A DNA stretch of 32,430 bases, from assembly GCA_947475715.1 (NCBI GenBank), contig CANJNY010000048.1, forward strand, positions 1 to 32,430, in the 5' to 3' direction. Below are positions 16,667-23,965 of the stretch, one piece after another (the stretch's first letter is position 1; every line of letters begins with the position of its first letter). The DNA is from Prolixibacteraceae bacterium. Lineage in GTDB: Bacteria; Bacteroidota; Bacteroidia; Bacteroidales; Prolixibacteraceae. The notes under the pieces are model-generated. The model saw only the letters and a program-made list of their open reading frames with translations, made no database searches and had not been told where the DNA came from. Position numbers and translations under genes: made by a program.

Positions 16667-17500
16667 TCAATTACTAATCAATTGTTTGATTTCAACCCGT
16701 TTGAAGAATATTTCTGCACCTTCAGACTGAATTTGAATCTTCCCTTTTTGAGGATGAACATCGTAGGTATAATTGACAAAAGTGCCGTTCAGGTAAACAG
16801 TAATTTTACTTCCCAGCGCAATTATCTTTAGTTTATTCCATTCTCCATGTGGTTTTTCAACATCCTTTGCTCCGCGAAATCCGATTACATCTTTCCATTG
16901 CGGATCACGGGCTAACCAGTTCACCCGATCTCCGATGATGGTTTCAGGGGTGCCGTTTGGTCTGAAAACAAACGAACTATCCTCTTTTTCCGGACCCACT
17001 GTTGAGGTAATCGAGAAATCGGAAGAGTTATTTCCAACTACGATAATATCTCCGGTACCACCTTCAATAACTTGAATTTCAATAGCTTGCATCCATGACT
17101 CGGAAGCGGTTCCATCCTTACCAATGGAGTGCACAAAGACACCACTGTCCCTGGCTTTATTTACACGCGGAGGAAATGTTTTTTCTCCCCATTTAAAATC
17201 AATTTCCAATTGATAATTCCCATATTCGTTATCGGTGGTAATGCAGCCGAAATCCTGTCCTGAGACACGGATCAGACCATTCTGAACGGTAAATACGTTA
17301 TTGGGATCATTATTCTTCCCTTTATTCTTTATAAATGTGTACCAGCCGCTAAGGTCTTTCCCATTGAATAATTCGATTTTAGGAGATTTTAATCCCTTCA
17401 ATGTACCGCGCGACCCCTTAGGATTCAATGCTAAACCACTTTTTACGAAAACCAGCAGTACAAAAACGGAAAGGAGCGGAATTATCAGGATTCTTTTCAT
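16667..17500 (-). CDS. Secreted DUF1080 protein (3-keto-disaccharide hydrolase-like)
   Basis: A 277-residue secreted protein (signal peptide MKRILIIPLLSVFVLLVFV) with one DUF1080 domain, a lectin-like beta-sandwich now known as the 3-keto-disaccharide hydrolase domain. Signatures: ELFNGKDLSGWYTF near residue 43-56, CITTDNEYGNYQLEIDFKWG, DSGVFVHSIG, ESWMQAIEIQVIEGGTGD, HGEWNKLKIIALG and a final EIFFKRVEI. The family acts on glycosides whose C3 hydroxyl has been oxidised to a ketone, usually by a Gfo/Idh-type dehydrogenase; such a gene is the next one upstream in this operon. The two are separated by a CGCAAAG palindrome (17530-17612). It is the last gene of the - strand run. Some DUF1080 members are only glycan-binding, so catalysis is inferred. 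Confidence 0.87.
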   Translation of the reverse strand: MKRILIIPLLSVFVLLVFVKSGLALNPKGSRGTLKGLKSPKIELFNGKDLSGWYTFIKNKGKNNDPNNVFTVQNGLIRVSGQDFGCITTDNEYGNYQLEIDFKWGEKTFPPRVNKARDSGVFVHSIGKDGTASESWMQAIEIQVIEGGTGDIIVVGNNSSDFSITSTVGPEKEDSSFVFRPNGTPETIIGDRVNWLARDPQWKDVIGFRGAKDVEKPHGEWNKLKIIALGSKITVYLNGTFVNYTYDVHPQKGKIQIQSEGAEIFFKRVEIKQLISN

Positions 17501-17529
17501 TGGAAATAGATTAAGTTTTTAATTTGTTA

Positions 17530-17612
17530 TTCTTTGCGTTTCTTTGCGGTCTTTGCGAGAAACTTGGACTGCTTAAATTGATCGCGCAAAGTTCGCAAAG
17601 CAACGCAAAGGG
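17530..17612. repeat. CTTTGCG/CGCAAAG palindromic intergenic repeat
   Basis: Three CTTTGCG blocks (17535 onwards) face three CGCAAAG blocks (to about 17611), giving a long imperfect stem around a roughly 30-base centre. A further CTTTGCG lies at the extreme end of the oxidoreductase gene, so the element has encroached on its last codons. It may act as terminator or as mRNA end-stabiliser between the last two genes of the run. Confidence 0.7.
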
Positions 17613-17619
17613 TGTTTTT

Positions 17620-18633
17620 TTAATTCTTTGCGAGCGCTGATTTATCTGCAGCAAAGATAAGTTCATGTGTTTTGAGGGCATCCGAAAGAGTGGTGAGCGG
17701 CATTTCGACTCCTTCATCCAAGGCTTTAAAGAAAGCTTCGAACTGTGCCTGGTAAGGATGATCAGAAACATCACCCGAGTCGAGCATTTTCATGGGTAGT
17801 TCGGTCCAGTTATTTTTATCAAGACCCGGAACTTTGGTTGAGTAATATTTATTATCCAAAAGAGATCCTTCACTTCCTACGAGATGAAAATGGAAATAGT
17901 AAGGTTGAAGACAGTCAATGATAGAAGCGGTCTTTCCAACGGCGCCGTTCTTAAATTTAACGATTGAGACGGAACTTGTGGGATATTCGTAAGGTGCAAA
18001 ATCTTTATTTTCAGAATAAGATGCAAAGCTGCTTACACTCTCAAACTCGCTGCCCATGCAGAGCAATAACGCATCCATGGCGTGACAGCCTGCAGTCAAG
18101 AGGCTGCTCCCGGCAGCATCTTTAAGGGTGTTCCAGCGATATTGTCCGTACCATGGACCAATCCCGTGGAAATAATCAACCTCGCCATAATGAATTTTAC
18201 CCAGAAGTCCCTGGTCGATCACCGATTTGATGGCAAGCAACTGGCTTGAAAAACGACATTCAAAGCAGACGCATACCAGAACACCGGCTTCTTTAACTGC
18301 AGCTTCAACTTCAAGACATTCATCCCATGTCAATGCGATAGGTTTTTCGATAATCAGATGTTTACCTGCCTTTGCGGCCATGATTGCCTGCCTGGCGTGG
18401 TCGGCAGGATAGCTGCAAATTGATACGATATTAATTTCCGGATCTGCCAGCATCAGAGCAAGATCGGTGTAACATTTGAGCGAACAGCCATGCGCTGCAC
18501 CCAGCTCAGCCTCATTGAGCTCCCTTGAGGAGCAGACGGCTGTAACCTGCGCAAAATCTGTTTTGTTGATCGCGTCGATGTGGGCACCGGCAACCCAGCT
18601 ATATCCAATGATTCCTACATTGTATTTCTTCAT
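17620..18633 (-). CDS. Gfo/Idh/MocA-family oxidoreductase
   Basis: A 337-residue NAD(P)-dependent sugar or cyclitol dehydrogenase. The Rossmann motif is GIIGYSWVAGAHI (residues 7-19), the family-defining EKP is at 96-98 (HLIIEKPIAL), and GCHAMD downstream holds the catalytic-site His in the usual GxHxxD context. There is no signal peptide, so it is cytoplasmic, in contrast to the secreted DUF1080 product of the next gene. Members oxidise a ring hydroxyl of sugars, sugar phosphates or inositols, often at C3. In kanosamine synthesis a Gfo/Idh enzyme (NtdC) pairs with a DegT aminotransferase (NtdA); a DegT gene is two genes away here. The exact substrate is unknown. Confidence 0.9.
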   Translation of the reverse strand: MKKYNVGIIGYSWVAGAHIDAINKTDFAQVTAVCSSRELNEAELGAAHGCSLKCYTDLALMLADPEINIVSICSYPADHARQAIMAAKAGKHLIIEKPIALTWDECLEVEAAVKEAGVLVCVCFECRFSSQLLAIKSVIDQGLLGKIHYGEVDYFHGIGPWYGQYRWNTLKDAAGSSLLTAGCHAMDALLLCMGSEFESVSSFASYSENKDFAPYEYPTSSVSIVKFKNGAVGKTASIIDCLQPYYFHFHLVGSEGSLLDNKYYSTKVPGLDKNNWTELPMKMLDSGDVSDHPYQAQFEAFFKALDEGVEMPLTTLSDALKTHELIFAADKSALAKN

Positions 18634-18735
18634 AAGTTAAATCAGTTTACACGTTTAAAGATAAATTCAGCATGTTTAGAAGTCTTAAAAATACATAATT
18701 GAAATGGAAAAAACAGCGTTTGAAAAGCTCTTATT

Positions 18736-20133
18736 TTACCCATTAATTGTGAGTATTCCGAATGCATCTGCACCGTCGGAACTCCCTTCAAAAAGATACG
18801 GATCTCCCATTCCTGCCTGAGCATATTTTTCAAATACACGCTGAACAACATCGGAGGCACTTTTTTCGGCAAGAATTGCAACCGTCCCGCCGGCGCCTCC
18901 TCCTGTTATTTTAGCTCCGTAGATACCATTTTCAACACCCTCTTTCCTGAACAGCTCTACGATAAAATCGGTAGCTTTAGCACCTAATCCGCATTGGGTA
19001 TATGCATAATGAGACTCATACATCAGTTCTCCCATAAGCTTAAAAGCCCGCTTGGTAGGAGCAAGTGAAGCTCCTCTTGATAATTCAGAGAAAAGTTGAA
19101 CGCGGTAATTCTCCTCTGCAGCATAGCGGGTATTGGCTCGGATGTAGTAATTAACTCCCTCTTTAAGCGGAGTATAAGGATCAACATGAAATTCGTATTG
19201 TGCGAGATATTCGCTGCTGCTCATCTTGAGCGGGAGAATAGGCTCATATTTTTCGTGATAAAGCGAAACGGACAAGTTGGCCAGATATCCGTCCCATCGG
19301 CTATCTGTATAACGTTCAATATCACTCCTGTGATCAACTGCAACCGGAATTTGTTCCCAGTCGCAAATTATTTTATAACCCATAAAGGCTGCTGCGCGGG
19401 CAGCTTCGTATTCAATTCCGGAAACCTGGTGGCTTACCCCCGAATCGATACCCCAGATCTGCAATTCATTGGGAAGCTCGATTAAAGGCTCGGGAAGACA
19501 TGGCTGGCAAACAAGAGGTAAAATAAAACCCTCTTTTCCTGCAACCACGGCAATCTGGTCCATGATTCCACAGGCAGATTCTGCGATTACATTTTCAACC
19601 CACTGACAGGCCAAAGCCAGTTCGATACCAGCCAGCCCGATACCATAAGCCGCAGCCGCAGCTTTCATAACCGAAACTTCAATCGCCGCCGATGAACTGA
19701 CACCCCGGTTTAACGGGACTGTCGACTCCATATATACCTGAACACCCGTTTTGATTTGCTCAGGAAATTTCTTTTTCAGATAATAGAGTGTTCCCAGCAC
19801 ATAGGCAGTCCAGCGAATGGATGGCGAGCTGTTAGCGAAATTCCGAACAGCTGCATCGTCTGGTATATCCGTATATTTAATTGTGATGTCTCCCTGCCAT
19901 CCGGCATCGGTGGCAGTTTGGTTTTTTAAAATGATCAGCTCGTCTGAGCGAAGCTGAGCTGCAGCCCAGGTGGCTTCACGGATGGTCGATTCAAAGACTA
20001 AACCTCCCGTATAGTCGTCGTTTCCACCCATCAGGTCGAGCCTTCCGGGAGCACGGGTGATGTGAACCGGGACGGATGGAGCGAAAAAACCACCAGCAGT
20101 GATTAACGATTTTACCGTTTCTAGAAATGCCAT
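18736..20133 (-). CDS. GHMP-superfamily sugar kinase, galactokinase/arabinokinase-like
   Basis: A 465-residue GHMP kinase that should phosphorylate the anomeric hydroxyl of a sugar with ATP. Motif 1 is APGRLDLMGGNDDYTGG (residues 28-44); galactokinases read GRVNLIGEHTDYNGG here, and the MGG-x-x-DY form recalls the L-arabinokinase branch. Motif 2, the phosphate-binding loop, is PLNRGVSSSAAIEVS (140-154). Motif 3 is KITGGGAGGTVAIL near residue 420. It is longer than a typical galactokinase (about 390). Next in the operon upstream is the DegT gene, 69 bases away across a GTAGAGACG hairpin. A sugar 1-phosphate product would suit the phosphohexomutase in the same run. Substrate choice among galactose, arabinose, fucose or a modified sugar cannot be settled by eye. 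Confidence 0.87.
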   Translation of the reverse strand: MAFLETVKSLITAGGFFAPSVPVHITRAPGRLDLMGGNDDYTGGLVFESTIREATWAAAQLRSDELIILKNQTATDAGWQGDITIKYTDIPDDAAVRNFANSSPSIRWTAYVLGTLYYLKKKFPEQIKTGVQVYMESTVPLNRGVSSSAAIEVSVMKAAAAAYGIGLAGIELALACQWVENVIAESACGIMDQIAVVAGKEGFILPLVCQPCLPEPLIELPNELQIWGIDSGVSHQVSGIEYEAARAAAFMGYKIICDWEQIPVAVDHRSDIERYTDSRWDGYLANLSVSLYHEKYEPILPLKMSSSEYLAQYEFHVDPYTPLKEGVNYYIRANTRYAAEENYRVQLFSELSRGASLAPTKRAFKLMGELMYESHYAYTQCGLGAKATDFIVELFRKEGVENGIYGAKITGGGAGGTVAILAEKSASDVVQRVFEKYAQAGMGDPYLFEGSSDGADAFGILTING

Positions 20134-20159
20134 AACGATTCAATTTTGGTTTGTATATC

Positions 20160-20187
20160 GTAGAGACGCTGCACGTAACGTCTCTAC
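20160..20187. repeat. GTAGAGACG hairpin repeat
   Basis: GTAGAGACG (20160-20168) and CGTCTCTAC (20179-20187) form a perfect 9-bp stem. A diverged relative starts the tandem repeat region near 25486. It lies between the aminotransferase and kinase genes and resembles a palindrome that is scattered through many Bacteroidota genomes. Confidence 0.75.
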
Positions 20188-20202
20188 AAAACAACAACAA
20201 TT

Positions 20203-21393
20203 TTATTTCCTAACCTCCTTAATACTGTTAACCAAATATTCCAATGCCTCCTCACTCTGACGAGGATTTATCGGCAAGGTAACCAACTGATCACCGAGCT
20301 TTTCAGCATTAGGGAATTGCCCCTTTTTAAAACCCCGGTTTTTGAAAGCAGTTGAGTAGTGAAGCGGGATATAATGAAATCCAATCTTTACCCCAAACTT
20401 GTGAAGCATATCATAAATAAAATCTTCCTTGGTCATCCCAAACTCTTTGGCATCAATCATCACCGGATAGAGATGGAATACATGCTTGTCATACGATGGA
20501 ACAACGGGTAAAGTAAGTCCGGGAACACCTGCCAGTCCCTGGCTGATGTAAGCAGCATTGTCGATACGGTTTTGGTTCAGATGATCGAGTTTTTTCAATT
20601 GTTCTATTCCCACCGCCGCCTGAATATCGGTCATCCGGAAGTTGTAGCCGCAATCATCAAAATCCTGCCACCAGAATTTTTTTCCGATCGGGAATTTTTC
20701 GGTGTCAAGGCTGCAATATTTTGTGCTCACACCGTGAACACGCGTACAATGTGAACGGTAGAGGGAGATGCGCTCAAAGATCTCATCGTCATTGGTAAGC
20801 ACGATTCCCCCTTCACCCAGTGTGGAGATATTTTTCTGTTCGTGAAAACTGAAGCATCCGGTTGCCCCTATGGTTCCTACTTTTTTCCCCTTGTATTCTG
20901 CTCCGATAGCATGTGCCGCATCCTCGACAACGGAGAAGTTATGTTTTAGCGATAAAGCCATGATCTCATCCATCTCACACGGTTGCCCATAGAGGTGGAC
21001 CGGAATTACCGCCTTCGTATTTGGAGTGAGCTTATCCTCAATCTGATTGGGATCGATGTTGTGTGTGATCGGGTCGATATCGACAAAGTCAATTTCGGCG
21101 CCCAGCGTGAGCGGTGCTGCTGCTGTTGCAATCCAGGTAACAGGGGTGGTTAATACCCGGTCTCCAGGCTTAAGCCCGATGCCGATCATCGATAGAAACA
21201 GTGCGGATGTTCCGTTGTTTACCACCCTGGCATGTTTGGCACCGGTATAGGCGGCAAACTGGTTTTCAAAGGCAATACATTCGTCGCCACTTGTGGGGGC
21301 ATTATTGCGCAATACCTTTAGAACTGCTTCTTCTTCCTCTTTCCCGTATTGTGATCCGAATTTAATCTCGAGGTCAAATTTAATTTTGCTCAT
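20203..21393 (-). CDS. DegT/DnrJ/EryC1/StrS-family PLP aminotransferase
   Basis: A 396-residue sugar aminotransferase of fold type I. Motifs: NNGTSALFLSMIG (59-71, phosphate cup), EDAAHAIGAEYKGKKVG (157-173, Asp158 contacting the PLP nitrogen), and SFHEQKNISTLGEGG (182-196) with Lys187 as the Schiff-base lysine. Length is normal. Such enzymes usually convert a keto-sugar nucleotide, keto-sugar phosphate or ketocyclitol to the amine using glutamate or glutamine. No nucleotidyltransferase or dehydratase for nucleotide sugars is found nearby, so a free or phosphorylated keto sugar, or the reverse (deaminating) direction, is worth considering. It lies only 10 bases after the RmlD-like gene, so the two are co-transcribed and perhaps coupled. 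Confidence 0.92.
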   Translation of the reverse strand: MSKIKFDLEIKFGSQYGKEEEEAVLKVLRNNAPTSGDECIAFENQFAAYTGAKHARVVNNGTSALFLSMIGIGLKPGDRVLTTPVTWIATAAAPLTLGAEIDFVDIDPITHNIDPNQIEDKLTPNTKAVIPVHLYGQPCEMDEIMALSLKHNFSVVEDAAHAIGAEYKGKKVGTIGATGCFSFHEQKNISTLGEGGIVLTNDDEIFERISLYRSHCTRVHGVSTKYCSLDTEKFPIGKKFWWQDFDDCGYNFRMTDIQAAVGIEQLKKLDHLNQNRIDNAAYISQGLAGVPGLTLPVVPSYDKHVFHLYPVMIDAKEFGMTKEDFIYDMLHKFGVKIGFHYIPLHYSTAFKNRGFKKGQFPNAEKLGDQLVTLPINPRQSEEALEYLVNSIKEVRK

Positions 21394-21403
21394 CGTATCT
21401 CTT

Positions 21404-22291
21404 TTAGAATTTAAAATTAAGTGTGAGGTTTAGCCCTTCAGCCAGTGTGCGCATCGGGGTTTTTATGACCTTTTTGGCCAATGAATTGTCCATCGAGGCA
21501 TCATTGGCGCGTGGGGCTCTTCCGACCATCGAATTTGAATCGATGCTAACGATAAGGTTTGCCGGATACCCCAGTATGGTGGCAATCTCCAGACCCATTT
21601 GGTACCTGTTGATTTTCGTATTCCCCGAAAGATGGATAATTCCACCGAACTGATTTTCTGCCAGTTCAACCAGTGAACTTCCCAGCGTGATCACATCGAC
21701 AGGGGTTCGGGTTTCGTTCGCCGGAAAGGGAATTTCGATCCCTTTGCTCAGTTTACCGATCATGTCGGCAAGGAACGAATTTCCTTTGCCAATAACAGGA
21801 AGTCCCATGACAAGGGCTAATCGTGCTACCACATTTTTGGGTGATGCCGATAAAACATGCTGCTCCCCCTTTACCTTTGTTTCAGCGTAATAATTTAGGG
21901 GATAAGGGATATCCGTTTCAACGTAATCTCCCTTGACCCCGTCAAATACGGTGTCGGTTGAGCAAAAAACCATCTTCACCCCATGTTCTGAACAAAGACG
22001 GGCGATCATTTTGGTAACTCCTACATTCACCCGTTCTGCCATCTCCTGATTCACCTGGCAAATATCAATATTGGCCATTGCCGCAGCATGAATAACAGCG
22101 TCAGGACGAATCTCATTAAAAAGGGAGGTAAATCCCTGTTCATCCAGTAAGTCGAGATTGTGGTAATAAATACCGGGCACGTTCAAAGGATTCTCTGATC
22201 TGCCGATCCCGTGGATTTCCCAGTTCCCTTTGGCATGGGCAATTACGCTTCCTGCCACAAATCCGTTAAAACCGGTTATCAGTAATTTCAT
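21404..22291 (-). CDS. RmlD-like extended SDR / sugar reductase
   Basis: A 295-residue extended short-chain dehydrogenase resembling dTDP-4-dehydrorhamnose reductase (RmlD). The cofactor motif is GFNGFVA (residues 7-13); NHxxxxDxCExxxxxAxxxN-type RmlD features appear as AAMANIDICQ and AERVNVGV; STDTVFDG (111-118) holds the catalytic Ser/Thr; Tyr135 and Lys139 form YxxxK. Length fits RmlD. The RmlA, RmlB and RmlC genes are absent, so the classic dTDP-rhamnose route is not encoded here and a different keto-sugar is likely the substrate. Between this gene and the mutase gene upstream lie 132 bases with a half-copy of the CACCAAA repeat. Confidence 0.85.
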   Translation of the reverse strand: MKLLITGFNGFVAGSVIAHAKGNWEIHGIGRSENPLNVPGIYYHNLDLLDEQGFTSLFNEIRPDAVIHAAAMANIDICQVNQEMAERVNVGVTKMIARLCSEHGVKMVFCSTDTVFDGVKGDYVETDIPYPLNYYAETKVKGEQHVLSASPKNVVARLALVMGLPVIGKGNSFLADMIGKLSKGIEIPFPANETRTPVDVITLGSSLVELAENQFGGIIHLSGNTKINRYQMGLEIATILGYPANLIVSIDSNSMVGRAPRANDASMDNSLAKKVIKTPMRTLAEGLNLTLNFKF

Positions 22292-22368
22292 TGTTTTTAA
22301 TTTGATTTAAATTCTAGAAAATCATTTAAGATCGATGAGTTTTCTTAAGCAATATAAAAAAATAATAT

Positions 22369-22407
22369 GCCACCAAAGCACCAAATCACCAAATTGCACC
22401 AAAGTGG
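22369..22407. repeat. CACCAAA-family half element (left arm only)
   Basis: The left arm beginning GCCACCAAAGCACCAAAT recurs here with four ACCAAA blocks at 8-10-base spacing, but no right arm (TTTGGTGGC) is found nearby and no T-tract follows. It is placed between two co-oriented genes of the - strand run, where a working terminator would be harmful. Confidence 0.7.
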
Positions 22408-22423
22408 TAAAGAGGTGAATGGG

Positions 22424-23932
22424 CTACTCAATTTCCTTACCTTTAAATTGATCGGTTAATAACCTGACAATTTTTTCCTGAAGCGCTTTTCCTATCCGGG
22501 TGTTGCAACTTGAAATATAACTGCGAACAACCCCTTTTTCATTCGTGGCTGTCCGGAGGTAGGCAGCATACCAGTCGTCATTAAGGGTTATTTTCCCCGA
22601 TTGAACAGCTATCCCTTTGTAAACTACGGTACCTTCGAGGTCATCTCCGTTTTCAGAATGCGTGGTTAACCTTGCCTGATCATTTTCAAACAGTTCAATT
22701 ACAGCATACATCGCCTGATCACGAATGGTATCATCAGCAAATTCGAAATTAAATTCCCCACTTGTGAATATCTGATCCTGAAGTGTTCGTATCTCAGAAA
22801 TGATCCCTTTATTCGCATGAACAGATTTCAGAAAGAGAAGGATTGTGTAGAGTGAATTTTCTCCGGAGATTACCATATCCCCAAGTGGTAAACGATGATA
22901 AAAATGACCCGATTCCTCAGCCCCGGCAATCGCTCCGGCCTCCTTCATAAAAGCCTTGATCTGCGAATGTCCATTCCGAAAAAGTACCGGTTCAGCATTC
23001 AAATCGCCCCATTTAAGAAGAGCCATCGGGTTAACCTTAGGATCATAAAGTACTTTCGATGGTTTTACAAAATCTGTGTCAGAAAGGATCGATTTTAAAA
23101 TCGGAATCATCACAAAACCGGCACTAAAAACACCCTGCTGATCTCCGAATACGATACGGTCGCCGTCACCATCCATACCAATAATTAAATCGGCATTCTT
23201 TTGAACAGCCAATTCCATCGCGGGATTCATCTTATTCTGACTCGTTGGATTGGGAGAACCTGTGGGGAATTCCCCATTGGGTACCAATCGATGTGGAGTT
23301 ACTGAAACCCCCGCTTTGGTTAACGCACGATATAACTCAGGGCCTGCCGACCCGTTAAATGTATCCAATACAATTGAAAGACCCTTCAGTTCGTTTGATT
23401 CCAATCCGGCCAGACTAAAGGTATAGTTGATATAATCATCGACAGGATTTTGCAGAATTGTCATTGAACCTCCCGGCACTTTTTGTAATTCAAAATCAGT
23501 CTGATGATATAACTCCCTGACTTTCTTTAATCCGCCTGATGGTCCGCAATCGTAGCCGATTGCTTCAACAGTTGGAACGGTATATTTTATCCCCACATAT
23601 TGTTTGGGATTATGGGACGCGGTGATGGTGAGCCCCATTGTTGCGGGAAAATTCCGGATGGTCTGCATCGTGACAAAGTAGCTCAGTGGCGTACTGATCG
23701 GATCGAAACAGACAAAGAGTCTGAATCCTGCTTCCAGCGCCACTTTGATGCCAATTTCCATCACCCTTGCGCATCCCAGCCGGGCATCTCTTGTCAAGGT
23801 AAGCGTATCTACTCCAATTAGCCTTGCATACCCCAACGTTGCTTCGAAGAGGCGTGCCACCTCATGATCATTAAATTCACTGACCTCCCATCTTGCATCA
23901 TATACTTTTATGGGATCTTTAACCTGGATCAT
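22424..23932 (-). CDS. Phosphohexomutase (phosphomannomutase/phosphoglucomutase)
   Basis: A 502-residue member of the alpha-D-phosphohexomutase superfamily, which interconverts hexose 1- and 6-phosphates. All four functional loops are visible: TASHNP with phosphoserine Ser106, the metal loop DGDGDR (Asp254, Asp256, Asp258), the sugar-specificity loop AEESGHFY, and a C-terminal phosphate-binding region near SYISSCNTRIGKAL. The specificity loop is of the EESGH type. Cytoplasmic, no signal peptide. It is second in the run, 33 bases after the symporter gene. With the GHMP kinase it would carry a sugar 1-phosphate to the 6-phosphate, an unusual pairing outside galactose and nucleotide-sugar metabolism. 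Confidence 0.9.
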   Translation of the reverse strand: MIQVKDPIKVYDARWEVSEFNDHEVARLFEATLGYARLIGVDTLTLTRDARLGCARVMEIGIKVALEAGFRLFVCFDPISTPLSYFVTMQTIRNFPATMGLTITASHNPKQYVGIKYTVPTVEAIGYDCGPSGGLKKVRELYHQTDFELQKVPGGSMTILQNPVDDYINYTFSLAGLESNELKGLSIVLDTFNGSAGPELYRALTKAGVSVTPHRLVPNGEFPTGSPNPTSQNKMNPAMELAVQKNADLIIGMDGDGDRIVFGDQQGVFSAGFVMIPILKSILSDTDFVKPSKVLYDPKVNPMALLKWGDLNAEPVLFRNGHSQIKAFMKEAGAIAGAEESGHFYHRLPLGDMVISGENSLYTILLFLKSVHANKGIISEIRTLQDQIFTSGEFNFEFADDTIRDQAMYAVIELFENDQARLTTHSENGDDLEGTVVYKGIAVQSGKITLNDDWYAAYLRTATNEKGVVRSYISSCNTRIGKALQEKIVRLLTDQFKGKEIE

Positions 23933-23965
23933 ATCGCTCGAATTCTAATTATTCTATTGATTCTA

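Noticed and set aside
21404-22291. dTDP-L-rhamnose biosynthesis (RmlD)
   Set aside because: RmlA, RmlB and RmlC are absent and the neighbours are a symporter, kinase and aminotransferase, so the classic assignment is not supported here.
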